Positions 12,001 to 22,021 of a stretch of 64,000 nucleotides of DNA are shown here, in pieces. The number at the start of each line of letters is the position of its first letter. The first letter of the stretch is position 1. Under the pieces are notes generated by a model, which ran no database searches, was not told where the DNA came from, and was given only the letters and a program-made list of their open reading frames with translations. The translations under genes and the position numbers were made by a program. Source of the DNA: Cranoglanis bouderius (lineage: Eukaryota; Chordata; Actinopteri; Siluriformes; Cranoglanididae); assembly GCA_023630585.1 (NCBI GenBank), contig CM042565.1, positions 4,424,513-4,488,512 of the forward strand. Direction: 5' to 3'.

Positions 12001-15000
12001 GGTCAGAGATCAAAGGTTGAGCAGTTACTCATGGCCAAAATGAGTAAATGTATATAGTCCCGAGTACCATGATTTAAAAATGTGGTTCCATCTGACTTTA
12101 CCTGTTCTGCTTTATTAGGTGGATGCTCCTTGGATAAAGCACTTTATTCTGACACACAATTTCACATCAGGAGTTTACAGTTCACCGTACATCATCCCAG
12201 GGTGAGTCTTCTCGCAGGCTTAATAAGACTAAAGGGCTAAAATGTGAATGTAGATAATGCATAATGTAGTGATATTTTTGCATAATAATGGGCATATTAT
12301 TATTAACCAACTTCACGTTTCCCAAGCTGTCCACACGTCTCTTGGCACAAACAGGTGACAGCGCTAGTTTTCCTCTAATGGACAACTTGTGTCTCTCATA
12401 ACAAAATGTCCTGTAACCACGAAAAACTGATGGCGTTATAGTAGATGCACTGTCAAATACACCAAAATGTGTGTCGTCTACAGTAAAACTAAATAAAATG
12501 GTAAAATAAGAATTTATTTACTTTACTTCTTCTGAGCACATTTTTTTCTTTGCATGTCTAATGAGTCCCTAACATAGCATTTAGCCTAGTCTACATTTAA
12601 TCCAATCATATCTGAGTGGATATCTCCTAAAATACATCTACTAATTAATGCTTTTAAAATTTGAGACTTATTATTTTGCTAATGTCCAATAAAATAATAC
12701 TTATGTAAACAATTTGTATATATACAGTACTGTGCAAAAGTTTTAGGCACCCTATTTTTTTTTTTAGTACAAACTTTGTTATAGATTTTTTTTTTATTTT
12801 TTATGACTTCTATATGATCAAGTCAGTACAAAAAAACATTTTAGATTCCTAAACATTAGTTTTCTAGCACAAAATTAAATGTTATAGAAAAATGTTTGTA
12901 TGTCATTAAAGAAAGCAGCATATTACATAAGAGACACTTTTCAGACAAAAAACACAATGAAGGCTGCTGGGTTTCGCTGCACAAATAAGAAGCGAGTGCG
13001 AAAGTCAAAGTCTCCAGAAGAACTGTGTCTGGTTCTGCAAGATGCTCAATAAAACTTACCAGCTCATTTCCTTATAAAACTGCACACATTGTACTGGAGA
13101 CTACTATTTTAATTTTTATTTTTTTGTCACACCAAATGTTGACTGTTTCATTTGCTACTGTTTACTGCTCTTTACTGATTTTTTGATTTTTAAACGTAGA
13201 AACATTTAATTTAATTATTTTGAAGGCATCTTTGCTCTGCAGCATTACTTTGCATGTGCCTAAACCTTTTGCACAGTACTGTATGTCACTTGGCAGATAC
13301 CTAGCTAAGAAAATAGAAGATACTGTGAATATAGAAGATACTGTACCTTCTAAGAACTGCTGCTGTAATCATAAAGATATTCCTGCTCTCATCCCAGGAC
13401 TCTTAATCACATGGGACTGTATTCAGAGTTGAGTGACCCATTGAAGATTTAATACTAAAAAGATATAGGCTTGAGTGAGGCCCAGTATGAAGTTCAGTGC
13501 CACTGTCTGACAGTTTTATGTAAGCATTATATATAAATATTGGTATTATAAGTTTAAATTTGTTTTGGACTGTAAATACATTCAGAAAATTCTGGAATGC
13601 CATTTGATGCCAATGTTTAATACATAAATATGATAAATACTAATACTACTTTTTTTCCTTTTTATACAGAAGATCGCATTGAATAAAATTTTTTTTAAAA
13701 AACCACATTCGAACAGACAAAAGAAATTCTAAGAAAAAAAAAAGTATGATTAAATGATATCATCCTGCACATTTAATGACCCTGATTTATTATCTCTTGG
13801 CTTTATTAAGTTGCATGCATGAGTAACTGTTGGAGCATTATATAATAAAATAACAAGCAAAATAATAGGATGTGCTGGATCAAGTGCTATTTTATAAGCG
13901 TCCGAATAACGAGAGTGGAAGCCATATAGTTAAATGAAATTTGTAGTGATTAATGTCATAAATAAACAACTAGGACTATGTCAGGTGTCTGGAATCCACT
14001 GAAAACAAGATGATGTTAATTAGAACATGCAAACTTTTGCAAATTAAAGATAATGGAGTATGTAAACATTTGTAAATTGGATGGTGTTGCTGGTTTGAAA
14101 AACTCTGCACTGAAGTGCTGAAGAACTGGTCGAGGGATTGAAGAAGCTTTCTGCGCTGTCCTTTTTTTGTATCATTCAGTCTGGTTTTACTTCATTGGAA
14201 AAAATTATGTTCCTCTTTGTCTTTTTGTTGCTCCATTATTTCTGCACTGAGGTCAGACTTCAGTGATCTTTTTCAATGGAGAACCTAGTTGTTGTTTTTT
14301 TTTTGTTTGTTTGTTTGTTTTTTAAAAAGATCATGATCTGTCATGTACGAGCAGAAATGGAACAAGTGTTGTGTTTACACATGTAAACACATTTTGTGTG
14401 AACCTGAATTGTTTAATTCTGCAGAACTGGTTTAGTTTCCATAGAGATCTGATCAAACTAGATTATGCTTGGACCCACAAGAAGTATAATTCTTTCTGGA
14501 ATTAGGAATAATTCTATTATAATTCAGGTATAATTCTTTTTATAAACCTGTTCTACTTCTTCAGGAGTCGTCTAGTGACCGTTGGGGGAATTTTCCAAGT
14601 GGGAAACTGGAGTGAACAGAACAATTCCATCGACCACAAAAGCATTTGGGAAAGAGCATGCACACTGGAGCCAAGCTTAAAAGTAAGAGAATTATGTTAT
14701 GCTAATGTATAATGCCCATCAGTCCACCCATGCAGTTGATCCATCCATCACAATCCATCAAATCTAATCCAATCCCATTTATCCATCTAGGGATTCAACA
14801 ACTAATCGACAAATTTGCAACAATTCAATAATACAAATAGCAGGCAGCGAATTTTATTATCGATTAGCTGGTCTGTCTTATGAAACATGTTGTGGTATTT
14901 TATGCTAAGAGCAACAAAGCTATTTGAATAAATTCGCTTATAAGTTTTTAAACTGTGTAATTTGATGTTGATGAAAGCTGCGTCATTTAATTTTCTTAAT

Positions 15001-16575
15001 GTACCTTTTTAACATATGTTGTGTGTCATCACACATTGCCTTGTGCAAACACAACAGTGGATATTGGCCTTTATTTTGAATTTGAACAAACCAGAAATGC
15101 AGGAAAGACTCTCTCCCGGCATTTTAGACCATTGGTACAACAAAATGTGTGGAAGCATTGAAAAAAAAAGTCCAGAATACAGTGACCGTATGTTTGTTTG
15201 GGTGTTTGGTTAGAAAAAAAGTTGTCCATATTACCACTTCATATTATGGTCATGTTATAACAGATTGTCTTGTCTACACAGAGTGTATATTTTTGGTATT
15301 TAGTCTTTTTTTCTTTTCTTTTTTTTTTAATAATCCAACCAATTGTTTATTCAAGAAAAATAATCCACAGATTAATTGATTATCAACGTAGTTGTTAGTT
15401 GCCCTACATCCATCCTTTTAAATCCTATTACAGATCAATCTATCTCATTCCATACTTCATTTCATGGATAAGTTGTAGTGTTTAAGTTTAGAATTGTCTG
15501 GTAAGGATGAGTTTTTATTTTTTTGTGTGTGTCTTTAACAGTTTTTAACAGTAACTGAATTAGAAACTCTAAGTGACTAACTTCCATCCATCCATCCATT
15601 TTGTGTACCGCTTATCCTACACAAGGCCATGGGGGAGCCTGGAGCCTATTCCAGGGGACTCTGGGCACAAGGCAGGGGACACCCAGGATGGGGTGCCAAA
15701 CCATCGCATCGAGTGACTAATGTTTTAAAATAAATTTCATAAAGTGAAATGAATCCTGGGGTTAATATCGTCAGATAAAAGAAGTGAACAGGAATATTCT
15801 TTATTGACTTATCTTGCTTCCAAATTCTTGGTGAAATCTTTCCAGGTTTCTCATGAACTCAAATATGTTCCAGTTCATTCAAATTCGGTCAAACTTGCAT
15901 TGCATTGCCTCTACTCAAATGGTTGGATCAGTTTGAATAATAAATGGATGAGGAGACATTTGTGTATGTTTTCCTCCCGTCAGCATGCTCGCATAGTGGA
16001 GGACTGGACGGGTCTCAGACCTGTACGCAGTAAAGTCAGGCTGCAGAGAGAGACCATCCGCTCCGGACCCAGCGTGATGGAGGTGAGCTTTTGTAGCACA
16101 ACCCCACACTAACTGGCACACCTGAGAGGCAGAAGTAGTGAAATATAATTTAATTTATTTCGGGCTGTTCCAGAAACTCCTTAAACCTTAAACCATACCA
16201 GTTTGAACTGTATTATAACACAGGGCTGCTGAATTCTGATTAGTCAGAAGGTGTTGATTTATTAGCCCCCAATCAATCATGTCATGTTAGCAGGTAAAAA
16301 TGTAATACGTTATGCCAGAAATTTCTTCGCAATATGCTGTCCAGTAAATATTAGAAACACAAGTAGTGAAACTCAGTTAATATTGGATCTGCTCATGTTA
16401 TTTAAATAGGCAACACAATGTGTATTATGTTTTTCTTTGTCTACTCAACCAGGTAATCCATAACTACGGTCATGGGGGCTTCGGGCTGACGATCCATCGT
16501 GGCTGTGCTGAAGAAGCTGCCCGTCTTTTTGGCGAGATCCTGCAGCAGCAAGCCAAAGCTAAATCTCGCCTCTAA
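5807..16575 (+). CDS. dao: D-amino-acid oxidase (complete, 10 coding exons)
   Basis: FAD-dependent peroxisomal enzyme that oxidatively deaminates D-serine, D-alanine and other neutral D-amino acids to 2-oxo acids, ammonia and H2O2. Joined exons: 5807-6000, 7597-7711, 10080-10156, 11010-11075, 11351-11405, 11897-12001, 12119-12201, 14565-14682, 15984-16082, 16453-16575 (1035 nt, 344 aa; human is 347 from memory). All introns are GT-AG and every phase matches. Residues 7-12 are the dinucleotide-binding GAGVIG; GLWQPYL follows near 50. Active-site residues fall at the human positions: His217, Tyr224, Tyr228, Arg283 and Gly313. The C-terminus SRL is a PTS1 signal. D-aspartate oxidase is the nearest alternative, but residues 1-60 and the Tyr224/Tyr228 pattern fit DAO. 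No internal stop or frameshift is present, so it is likely functional. Confidence 0.96.
6095..7268 (-). mobile_element. Tc1-like transposon, family B, copy 1 (defective)
   Basis: Minus-strand transposase pieces are visible. One carries SRTGCSNKFSPRADRLMQKE (DNA-binding region, about 6725-6660). Another carries DESKIELFGH...VWCRPKTAF and VKHGGGNVMVWGCFAASG (first catalytic Asp region, about 6549-6280). The right end near 7268 resembles the complement of the end of the copy at 50516-51617. The C-terminal catalytic part is missing and several frames are needed, so it is inactive. It sits in the dao intron between exons 2 and 3; the left boundary is uncertain. Confidence 0.85.
7597..7711 (+). CDS. 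dao: dao exon 3 (residues 65-103)
   Basis: Acceptor TTTTCCAG ends at 7596, donor GTAAAG at 7712. Encodes KWNKETFDYLLSFLSSPE and GYNLCTRHAP, aligning with the family segment after GLWQPYL. Ends in phase 0. Confidence 0.95.
7921..8215. repeat. Dispersed ~280-bp repeat (family R2), copy 1
   Basis: Shares ordered blocks with 33172-33472 and 38686-38957: GACACT...CTCCTTCC, AAATAAATGTCTCCTTA, TTAGATTATGTGG, TAATATAAACCTGTGATTTG, GTCAGAGCTGCTG and CTTCTGACCAATCAGAA. No coding content or inverted termini are visible. It is interrupted by an 18-base A-run near 8145-8162. Confidence 0.75.
8485..8612. mobile_element. Tc1-like terminal remnant (CCAAACTTTTGACTGGTA end)
   Basis: Ends with GTCCAAACTTTTGACTGGTA, which also terminates a related stretch at 45040-45197; the two share a further block around TTTGTCTT..GAACAAATT. 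Only one end is present and no transposase is seen. Confidence 0.5.
9081..9510 (+). mobile_element. Tc1-like deletion derivative, family C, copy 1
   Basis: Starts after a TA with CACTAAATGGCCAAAAGTAT, the terminus shared with copies at 25794 and 46080. The interior encodes the transposase C-terminal part only: QSPGLNPTEHLWDELEHRL, which includes the catalytic Glu context. The region between the terminus and this block, including both Asp residues, is deleted, and no right terminus is recognisable. Located in the dao intron between exons 3 and 4. Confidence 0.85.
10080..10156 (+). CDS. dao: dao exon 4 (residues 104-129)
   Basis: Acceptor CTCTGCAG ends at 10079, donor GTACAC at 10157. Encodes FRDIVLGFRELTQRELDMFP, a hallmark DAO segment. 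Ends after two bases of codon 129. Confidence 0.95.
10300..10400. mobile_element. Tc1-like terminal fragment
   Basis: CAGTCCCCTCCAAAACTATTGGAACGGCAAGGCCAATTC, ending in GAGATCAAAAGATG, resembles a terminal repeat I recall for a fish Tc1 group. It is a solitary end with no partner or transposase nearby. Confidence 0.5.
11010..11075 (+). CDS. dao: dao exon 5 (residues 129-151)
   Basis: Acceptor GTTCTCAG ends at 11009, donor GTGAGA at 11076. Encodes LGWFNTAIMLEGKTYLPWLM. Two bases of Trp151 are at the 3' end. Confidence 0.95.
11351..11405 (+). CDS. dao: dao exon 6 (residues 151-169)
   Basis: Acceptor TTACTCAG ends at 11350, donor GTCAGG at 11406. Encodes LVKRGVKFHHRKIHSFQE. This is a small 55-nt exon ending in phase 0. 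Confidence 0.93.
11897..12001 (+). CDS. dao: dao exon 7 (residues 170-204)
   Basis: Acceptor GTTGTAG ends at 11896, donor GTCAGA at 12002. Encodes SGADIIVNCSGV and PGRGQIIK, the second half of the FAD-binding fold. 105 nt, phase 0 at both ends. Confidence 0.95.
12119..12201 (+). CDS. dao: dao exon 8 (residues 205-232, active-site lid)
   Basis: Acceptor TTTATTAG ends at 12118, donor GTGAGT at 12202. Encodes APWIKHFILTHN and YSSPYIIPG, which carry His217, Tyr224 and Tyr228 of the substrate pocket. Confidence 0.95.
12725..13281. mobile_element. Non-autonomous Tc1-like element with terminal inverted repeats
   Basis: 557 bp flanked by TA on both sides. The left end is CAGTACTGTGCAAAAGTTTT followed by AGGCACC; the right end is its complement, ending CTTTTGCACAGTACTG. 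There is no transposase ORF, so it would depend on a transposase supplied elsewhere. It lies in the dao intron between exons 8 and 9. Confidence 0.85.
14565..14682 (+). CDS. dao: dao exon 9 (residues 232-271)
   Basis: Acceptor CTTCTTCAG ends at 14564, donor GTAAGA at 14683. Encodes RLVTVGGIFQVGNWSE and SIWERACTLEPSLK. Preceded by the gene's largest clean intron (about 2.4 kb). Confidence 0.95.
15590..15712. repeat. LINE 3'-end-like repeat (TCCATCCATCC...ACCGCTTATCC)
   Basis: TCCATCCATCCATTTTGTGT, then ACCGCTTATCC, GGAGCCTGGAGCCTATTCC and GGGGACACCC. I recall this as a common 3' tail of fish L2/CR1-type LINEs. Short and non-coding. Confidence 0.6.
15984..16082 (+). CDS. dao: dao exon 10 (residues 272-304)
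   Basis: Acceptor CCCGTCAG ends at 15983, donor GTGAGC at 16083. Encodes ARIVEDWTGLRPVRSKVRL, with Arg283 (substrate carboxylate binding), and ends GPSVME. 99 nt, phase 0. Confidence 0.96.
16453..16575 (+). CDS. dao: dao last exon (residues 305-344, stop)
   Basis: Acceptor CTCAACCAG ends at 16452. Encodes VIHNYGHGGFGLTIHRG with Gly313 and the FAD-contacting loop, then LFGEILQQQ and the C-terminal SRL peroxisomal signal. TAA at 16573-16575. A possible polyadenylation signal AATAAA lies at 16825-16830. Confidence 0.96.
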   Translation, partial: VIHNYGHGGFGLTIHRGCAEEAARLFGEILQQQAKAKSRL

Positions 16576-18388
16576 TTCAACTGTTCTGTGTGATATTACT
16601 TGCCTGTTCCAACTAGTAAATCCATAACCAATGATCCGTATCAGTCTGTAATTTAAATTTAATTCTGGTAGTGAAAACTTCGCATCATGATCTCACAGCA
16701 ATGTGAATCAACAGTGGTAGCAGAAATACAAAATATCATTTTTAAAGACCTAATCCTACATAGTTTAACTCGATTTATGCCAATCCTAACCGATGAACAA
16801 ACAAATACAAAACTCTAATGATGCAATAAATAGAACTACACACACAGGTTTTTTTTTTTTTGTTTTTTTTTTCATTTGAAATATAGTTTATTGTAGATAC
16901 ACATGTGGCTCCAGTGTGGCATAGGATATCTGCACACACACAGACACTAAACTCAGCACTAAATCGCAAAGGCAAGCATGTAGGAGAGAGACCTTGCTCT
17001 GTGTGAACGCACACAGGACTTCACTGTTCGCCAAAGCTGGACGCAAACCCATCAGCTATCATTTCGACAAGGTGATTTAAACGAACCGTTAATAAATCAT
17101 GAATGCACTCACTGTACAGGTAAGAAGTGAAAAGCGTTAATCATAAAGCTAGTTACGTATGTAACAAACCCAAAGTCTCTTTGCAAAATACAATACAATA
17201 TACTGACAATAGATATAACGAGAAAGGTAAAAGTGTTGCGACATGAACATTTTAATGTAATATTTAGCAAAAAAAAAACAAAAAAAAACAATTCAAACCG
17301 ATTTATTTTATTTTTCTTCCCAAGACAAGCCAAGTTTGATGTGTGACATTTACCACTGTTAATAAATGATCATAAAATAAATGTTATGTCGTTGTATTTA
17401 GACTGTATTTGTATGGTGTGTTCAGTTGCCAGATTGAGGTCTTAACTGTACCCTGCCAGTTTCAAGAAATTCGAGAACATTCGAGAAAGAAAGGCTTTCG
17501 ATATGCTTAACCTTAATAAGCAAGGAGTGTGTTCATATCTAATACATTATTGAAGTGATGGTGAGAGGTGTTCTGCTAAACGGGAATGTGTGTGGACTCG
17601 CTAAATGCCAGCAAATGGCATTTAGAGAAACGCTCACGTGACGTGGTGGTTAAAAATAACAGCTTTGCTGTGCACAACACATTTTCATTCCACACAATTA
17701 TTGGTGGTGAATGAGGCGTGGCCCCCCCTGCTGTCTTTTACTACATCGTTGAAAGACTGAGCAAGTGTGATTAAAATGTATCGTTTTTAGAGATCGGTGC
17801 TGGAAAGCTTGATTTTGTAGTAAAATAAACTCTCACAAATTTCTCCTTAACTGTTCTAAAAGCATTTCACTTTCATTAATCCTAACACACACACTTGCAC
17901 ATACAACATTAATTCACTGCTTTGTTCTGCCATTAAACTCCATAATGGAGATCACCAGCTTCCATCTCACTAGTTTTCATGTCCCTCAAATTGCTCAGAC
18001 CGTTTGAAACCTCCAGCACATCATTCATTTATACATCAAGCGTTTTTTTTCCACCCAGTAACACACTTACAGACGGATAACTCATTTACATACATTACCG
18101 ACCCAAAGCACCTCTCCTGTAAAAGAGGTGAATAAAAATGATGTTTTAGTTTTTTAGATTGTAAATGGAGCCAATAGTTTTCCTTTTAAAGGCCAAAAGC
18201 GAAATATACAATTTTATCCATTGACCCAATTATAATCAGGCAGCCAAGATGTTTGGTGTCTGAAATTTGCTTCTTCTTTTTGGGAATGAAGCTACAAATT
18301 AAGGAAGCTTATAGATACCAGTTTAGCACTGTGCAAATCTTTGGGTTCTGCAATAATATTTGTGCATGAACACTTGGTATTAAAAATA
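16576..18388. other. Intergenic region downstream of dao
   Basis: Holds the likely dao 3' UTR (AATAAA at 16825-16830) and AT-rich DNA. At 16211-16260 there is a short inverted piece of repeat family R2 (CTGATTAGTCAGAAGG). I see no gene. Confidence 0.4.
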
Positions 18389-18390
18389 TA

Positions 18391-19245
18391 CAGCCGTGGC
18401 CAGAAGTTTTGAGAATGACACAAATATTAATTTTCACAAAGTCGACTGCTTCAGTGTTTTTAGATCTTTTTGTCAGATGTTAGTAACTGTTACTGAAGTA
18501 TAATCACAAGCATTTCATAAGTGTCAATGGCTTTTATTGACAATTACATGAAGTTTATGCAAAGAGTCAATATTTGCAGTGTTGACCCTTCTTTTTCAAG
18601 ACCTCTGCAATTCGCCCTGGCATGCTGTCAATCAACTTCTGGGCCACATCCTGACTGATGGCAGCCCATTCTTGCATAATCAATGCTTGGAGTTTGTCAG
18701 AGTTTGTGGGTTTTTTGTTTGTCCACCCGCCTCTTGAGGATTGACCACAAATTCTCAATGGGATTAAGGTCTGGGGAATTTCCTGGCCATGGACCCAAAA
18801 TGTCGATGTTTTGTTCCCCGAGCCACTTCGTTATCACTTTTGCCTTGTGGCAAGGTGCCCCATCATGCTGGAAAAGGCATTGTTCGTCACCAAACTGTTC
18901 TTGGATGGTTGGGAGAAGTTGCTCTCTGAGGATGTTTTTGTACCATTCTTTATTCATGGCTGTGTTCTTAGGCAAAATTGTGAGTGAGCCCACTCCCTTG
19001 GCTGAGAAGCAACCCCACACATGAGTGGTCTCAGGATGCTTTACTGTTGGCATGACACAGGACTGATGGTAGCTCTCACCTTTTCTTCTCCGGACAAGCT
19101 TTTTTCCAGATGCCCCAAACAATCGGAAAGGGGATTCATCAGAGAAAATGACATTACCCCAGTCCTCAGCAGTCCAATCCCTGTACTTTTTGCAGAACAG
19201 CAGTCTGTCCCTGATGTTTTTCCTGGAAAGAAGTGGCCTGGGCAA
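18391..19245 (-). mobile_element. Tc1-like transposon, family D, 5'-truncated copy (DD35E)
   Basis: Left terminus CAGCCGTGGCCAGAAGTTTT follows a TA. The minus-strand transposase covers IRDRLLFCKKYRDWTAEDW, FSDESPFRLFG (first Asp), VWGCFSAKGVGS, FQHDGAPCHKAKVITKWL (second Asp) and NSPDLNPIENLW (Glu), then AEVLKKKGQHCKY. Thirty-five residues lie between the second Asp and the Glu. A 1-bp insertion in a T-run near 18710 shifts the frame after KRRVDKQK. The DNA-binding N-terminus is missing because the element abuts another transposon at about 19245. Confidence 0.88.
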
Positions 19246-19770
19246 CTTGCAATAATTGAGGGAAACATGAATTCTGCTCTCTACCAGAAAATCCTAAAGG
19301 ATAATGTCCGGTCTTCAGTCTGTAAGTTGAAACTCAAGTGCAACTGGATTATGCAGCAATGATCCAAAGCATAGGAGTAAATCCACCTGGTTCAAAATGG
19401 TTCAAAATAAGAAAAATTAAAAGTTTTGGAGTGGCCTAGTCAAACTCCTGACTTGAATCAATTGAGATGCTGTGGCAGGACCTTAAATGGGCAGTTCATG
19501 CTCGAAAACCCTCCAGTGTGGCTGAACTAAAGCAGTTCTGCAAAGAAGAGTGGGCCAAAATTCCACCACAGCGCTGTGAAAGACTGATCTCCAGTTATTG
19601 CTGCTAAAGGTGGCACAACCAGATTTTAAGTTAATAAATAAATAAATAAATAAAACCTGTACTGTGTTTACTCAGGTTGCCTTTGTTTTATGTTGTATTT
19701 CGTTTGAAGATCTAAAACTATTTAGTATGATATATACACAAAAACAGAAGAAATCTCTGAAATTTCACAT
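19245..19770 (+). mobile_element. Tc1-like transposon remnant, family E (C-terminal half)
   Basis: Plus-strand remnant with MNSALYQKILKDNVR, an eroded QHD region, and TTGAATCAATTGAGATGCTG, the decayed equivalent of the catalytic Glu context. The 3' end reads GTGTTTACTCAGGTTGCCTT, shared with the inverse copy near 55760. It directly abuts family D. Confidence 0.7.
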
Positions 19771-20754
19771 CACTGTATTACAATCCAAATCATTCCTAAT
19801 GTACAATTCTGCTGCCAGACTTTGGGCCACACCTACCTACTTCTGCTGTAACGCATGTGCTGAGGAAGAAAGTTATTGAGCTTCAAGATGGCTGCTGCTA
19901 CAATTGTTGTAGCTCTGTGACGTACTTTTGTCTATTTATATAGATAACAGTGTGTCATACAGTGTCAGACTTGGGGTTAGTACATTCACTAGCTGCCACT
20001 GTGGGGGAGCTGCTGATTAGTTGGGGTGGTGGAGAAAATGTCAGACGTGCAGACACTAAAGAAAATATTTCAGTTTAGATGAAGCCAATTCTACAGTCAA
20101 CTGCACAATGTGCGAGACTTCTTTTGCTTTAATGGAGTATTGTCATTTTCATATCAGATTGTTGTTTTTTTAAAATTCCACCCCCATCCACTAACAAGGG
20201 AGTTCTGAGCAATCCCACCAGGTCTTGGAGTTACTATTGCCAAGTAAATTTTAAATAAAACCTATGCACTGGGTCATGGTGAATTCCATCGTGATGACCA
20301 GCATTGTGCAAAAGAGCGTATTCAGGCTACTGAGGCTGGAGTTGAACATGAAGATTCCACTCCTAAGTCATTATCAACCTGGGAAAACCTCCCCGAAACT
20401 GCTGTTGACATAACATCCTCCATCCAAAGAAGGCCAGATGCTGAGCTATAAATAGGGCTCTGTTGACGGACATGAGCTTCCACGCTGCGCGCACACAGTT
20501 TCAGAATCAACGATTTCAGCCGAGATGTCTGGTTATCTACACGAGTGAATTTTATGAATTGGTACATCCTAGAATAGTAAAATGTGATGCACAGATTTAT
20601 TGTTTGGCACATTATTGCACTGATTTATTTATTTTCTTGGATAACAGTATAGCTTAAAAATCATTAAGTTTAATGTGTTCTTTGATTTTTTTTTTAATCA
20701 GCATTTAACTAGACTCATAAAATATTAAGCAACATCCTGAATCAACTTTTGCTT

Positions 20755-20820
<66 letters not shown>

Positions 20821-21783
20821 GACAGCTAATTTTTGAATAGTCATGAAACCCCGATGTCTGACACCACGTAAACAAATCTGTTGAGATACTGAACAATTCA
20901 ACATAGATTGAGATGAATGTATGATGATTTAGGCACGCAGTTTGCACAGTGCTACATTCTAGAAGCTTCTATTACTTCTTAGCTACATTAACATCATAAC
21001 TAACAGACACCAAACGTCTTAACTAAGGGGCAACATTTGTAAAATGTTTAGTGTAAAATTGTCTAAATCTCATTTTTGCTTTATTCTCTCGTTTGAGGTA
21101 TTTTACTCTACGCTAATTCAGTCAACAGCAAAAGCAAAGTCGCAGAGATCTGTTAGCACAACCTCATTTGCATCATGCAAAATTGAGGCTCAGACTGGCC
21201 ATAATTTTATTTCCTTATCAGCAGTGCTAATGATTAATATCTGTGTGAAGTATCCACTGAATGGTGAACATCATCCACAGTGACCATTATCAAGCTTTTA
21301 TCTGAGATAATATTGAACACAGGTGGATTAGTGTGATTACAGTCATCAAGCAGCTCCTGATGTGTGTCTGCTTTCGGCAGATGGGATACACACTGGTCCA
21401 GTATATGAGAGAATACAGACTGTCCTCTTTGCAAGTCCAACAAGCATTTGTAACACTGAATCAGTGACTCGCTGACTCAAGTAGTCTCATGTGACTACAT
21501 GAATCATGTGATTCATAATTCAGGCTTTGATGCTTGACTCCCACTGTCTTCATACATTATACAAATAAACTTCTCTTTCTCCCTCCTCTCCTCTGTCAGT
21601 CTCTTTCTGCCTCATTACTTTTTAAATTTTCTTTTCCTTTCATTATTTCCTTCCCTCAATCTTTTTACTGACTCTTGTTCCTCTATTGACCCTCTGTCTA
21701 TCCACCCATTTTCTTCATCTGTCCTTATTTTCCCCTCCATCATTATTCTCTCTTTATTCCGTCCTACCCTCTCTCCTCCTCAC
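19771..21783. other. Intergenic region containing the presumed svop 3' UTR
   Basis: No gene recognised. It includes (TA)29 at 20759-20816 and a C/T-rich tract at about 21565-21780 (purine-rich in svop mRNA) next to the svop stop codon. On the svop strand, AATAAA occurs at 21758-21753, only 26 nt after the stop, and again at 21085-21080. Which one is used cannot be judged. Confidence 0.4.
20759..20816. repeat. (TA)29 microsatellite
   Basis: Uninterrupted TA dinucleotides in the dao-svop intergenic region. Confidence 0.97.
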
Positions 21784-21982
21784 TCATTGCTGGGAGGTGG
21801 ATGAGGAGTTAGAGCGGGGGATGGAGTCTCGGCCCTTCATCTCCTGGCCCCACTCTCTGTGGCTGGACTCCTGGAGGCCTCGGCCCGTCGTCTCTATGGG
21901 TAAAGCACACGATGCCACGGCAGCCAGCAGGCAGCAGCAACAGTATACCGACAGAGTCAGATACACCGACCACTCCAGCATC

Positions 21983-21984
<2 letters not shown>
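21784..21984 (-). CDS. svop: svop exon 16 (residues 480-545, stop)
   Basis: Acceptor TTTTCAG immediately follows a (TG)n tract. Encodes the last TM segment, with four consecutive cysteines at 494-497, then PIETTGRGLQESSHREWGQE and a Ser-rich tail ending SQQ. TGA at 21786-21784. Confidence 0.96.
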
Positions 21985-22021
<37 letters not shown>

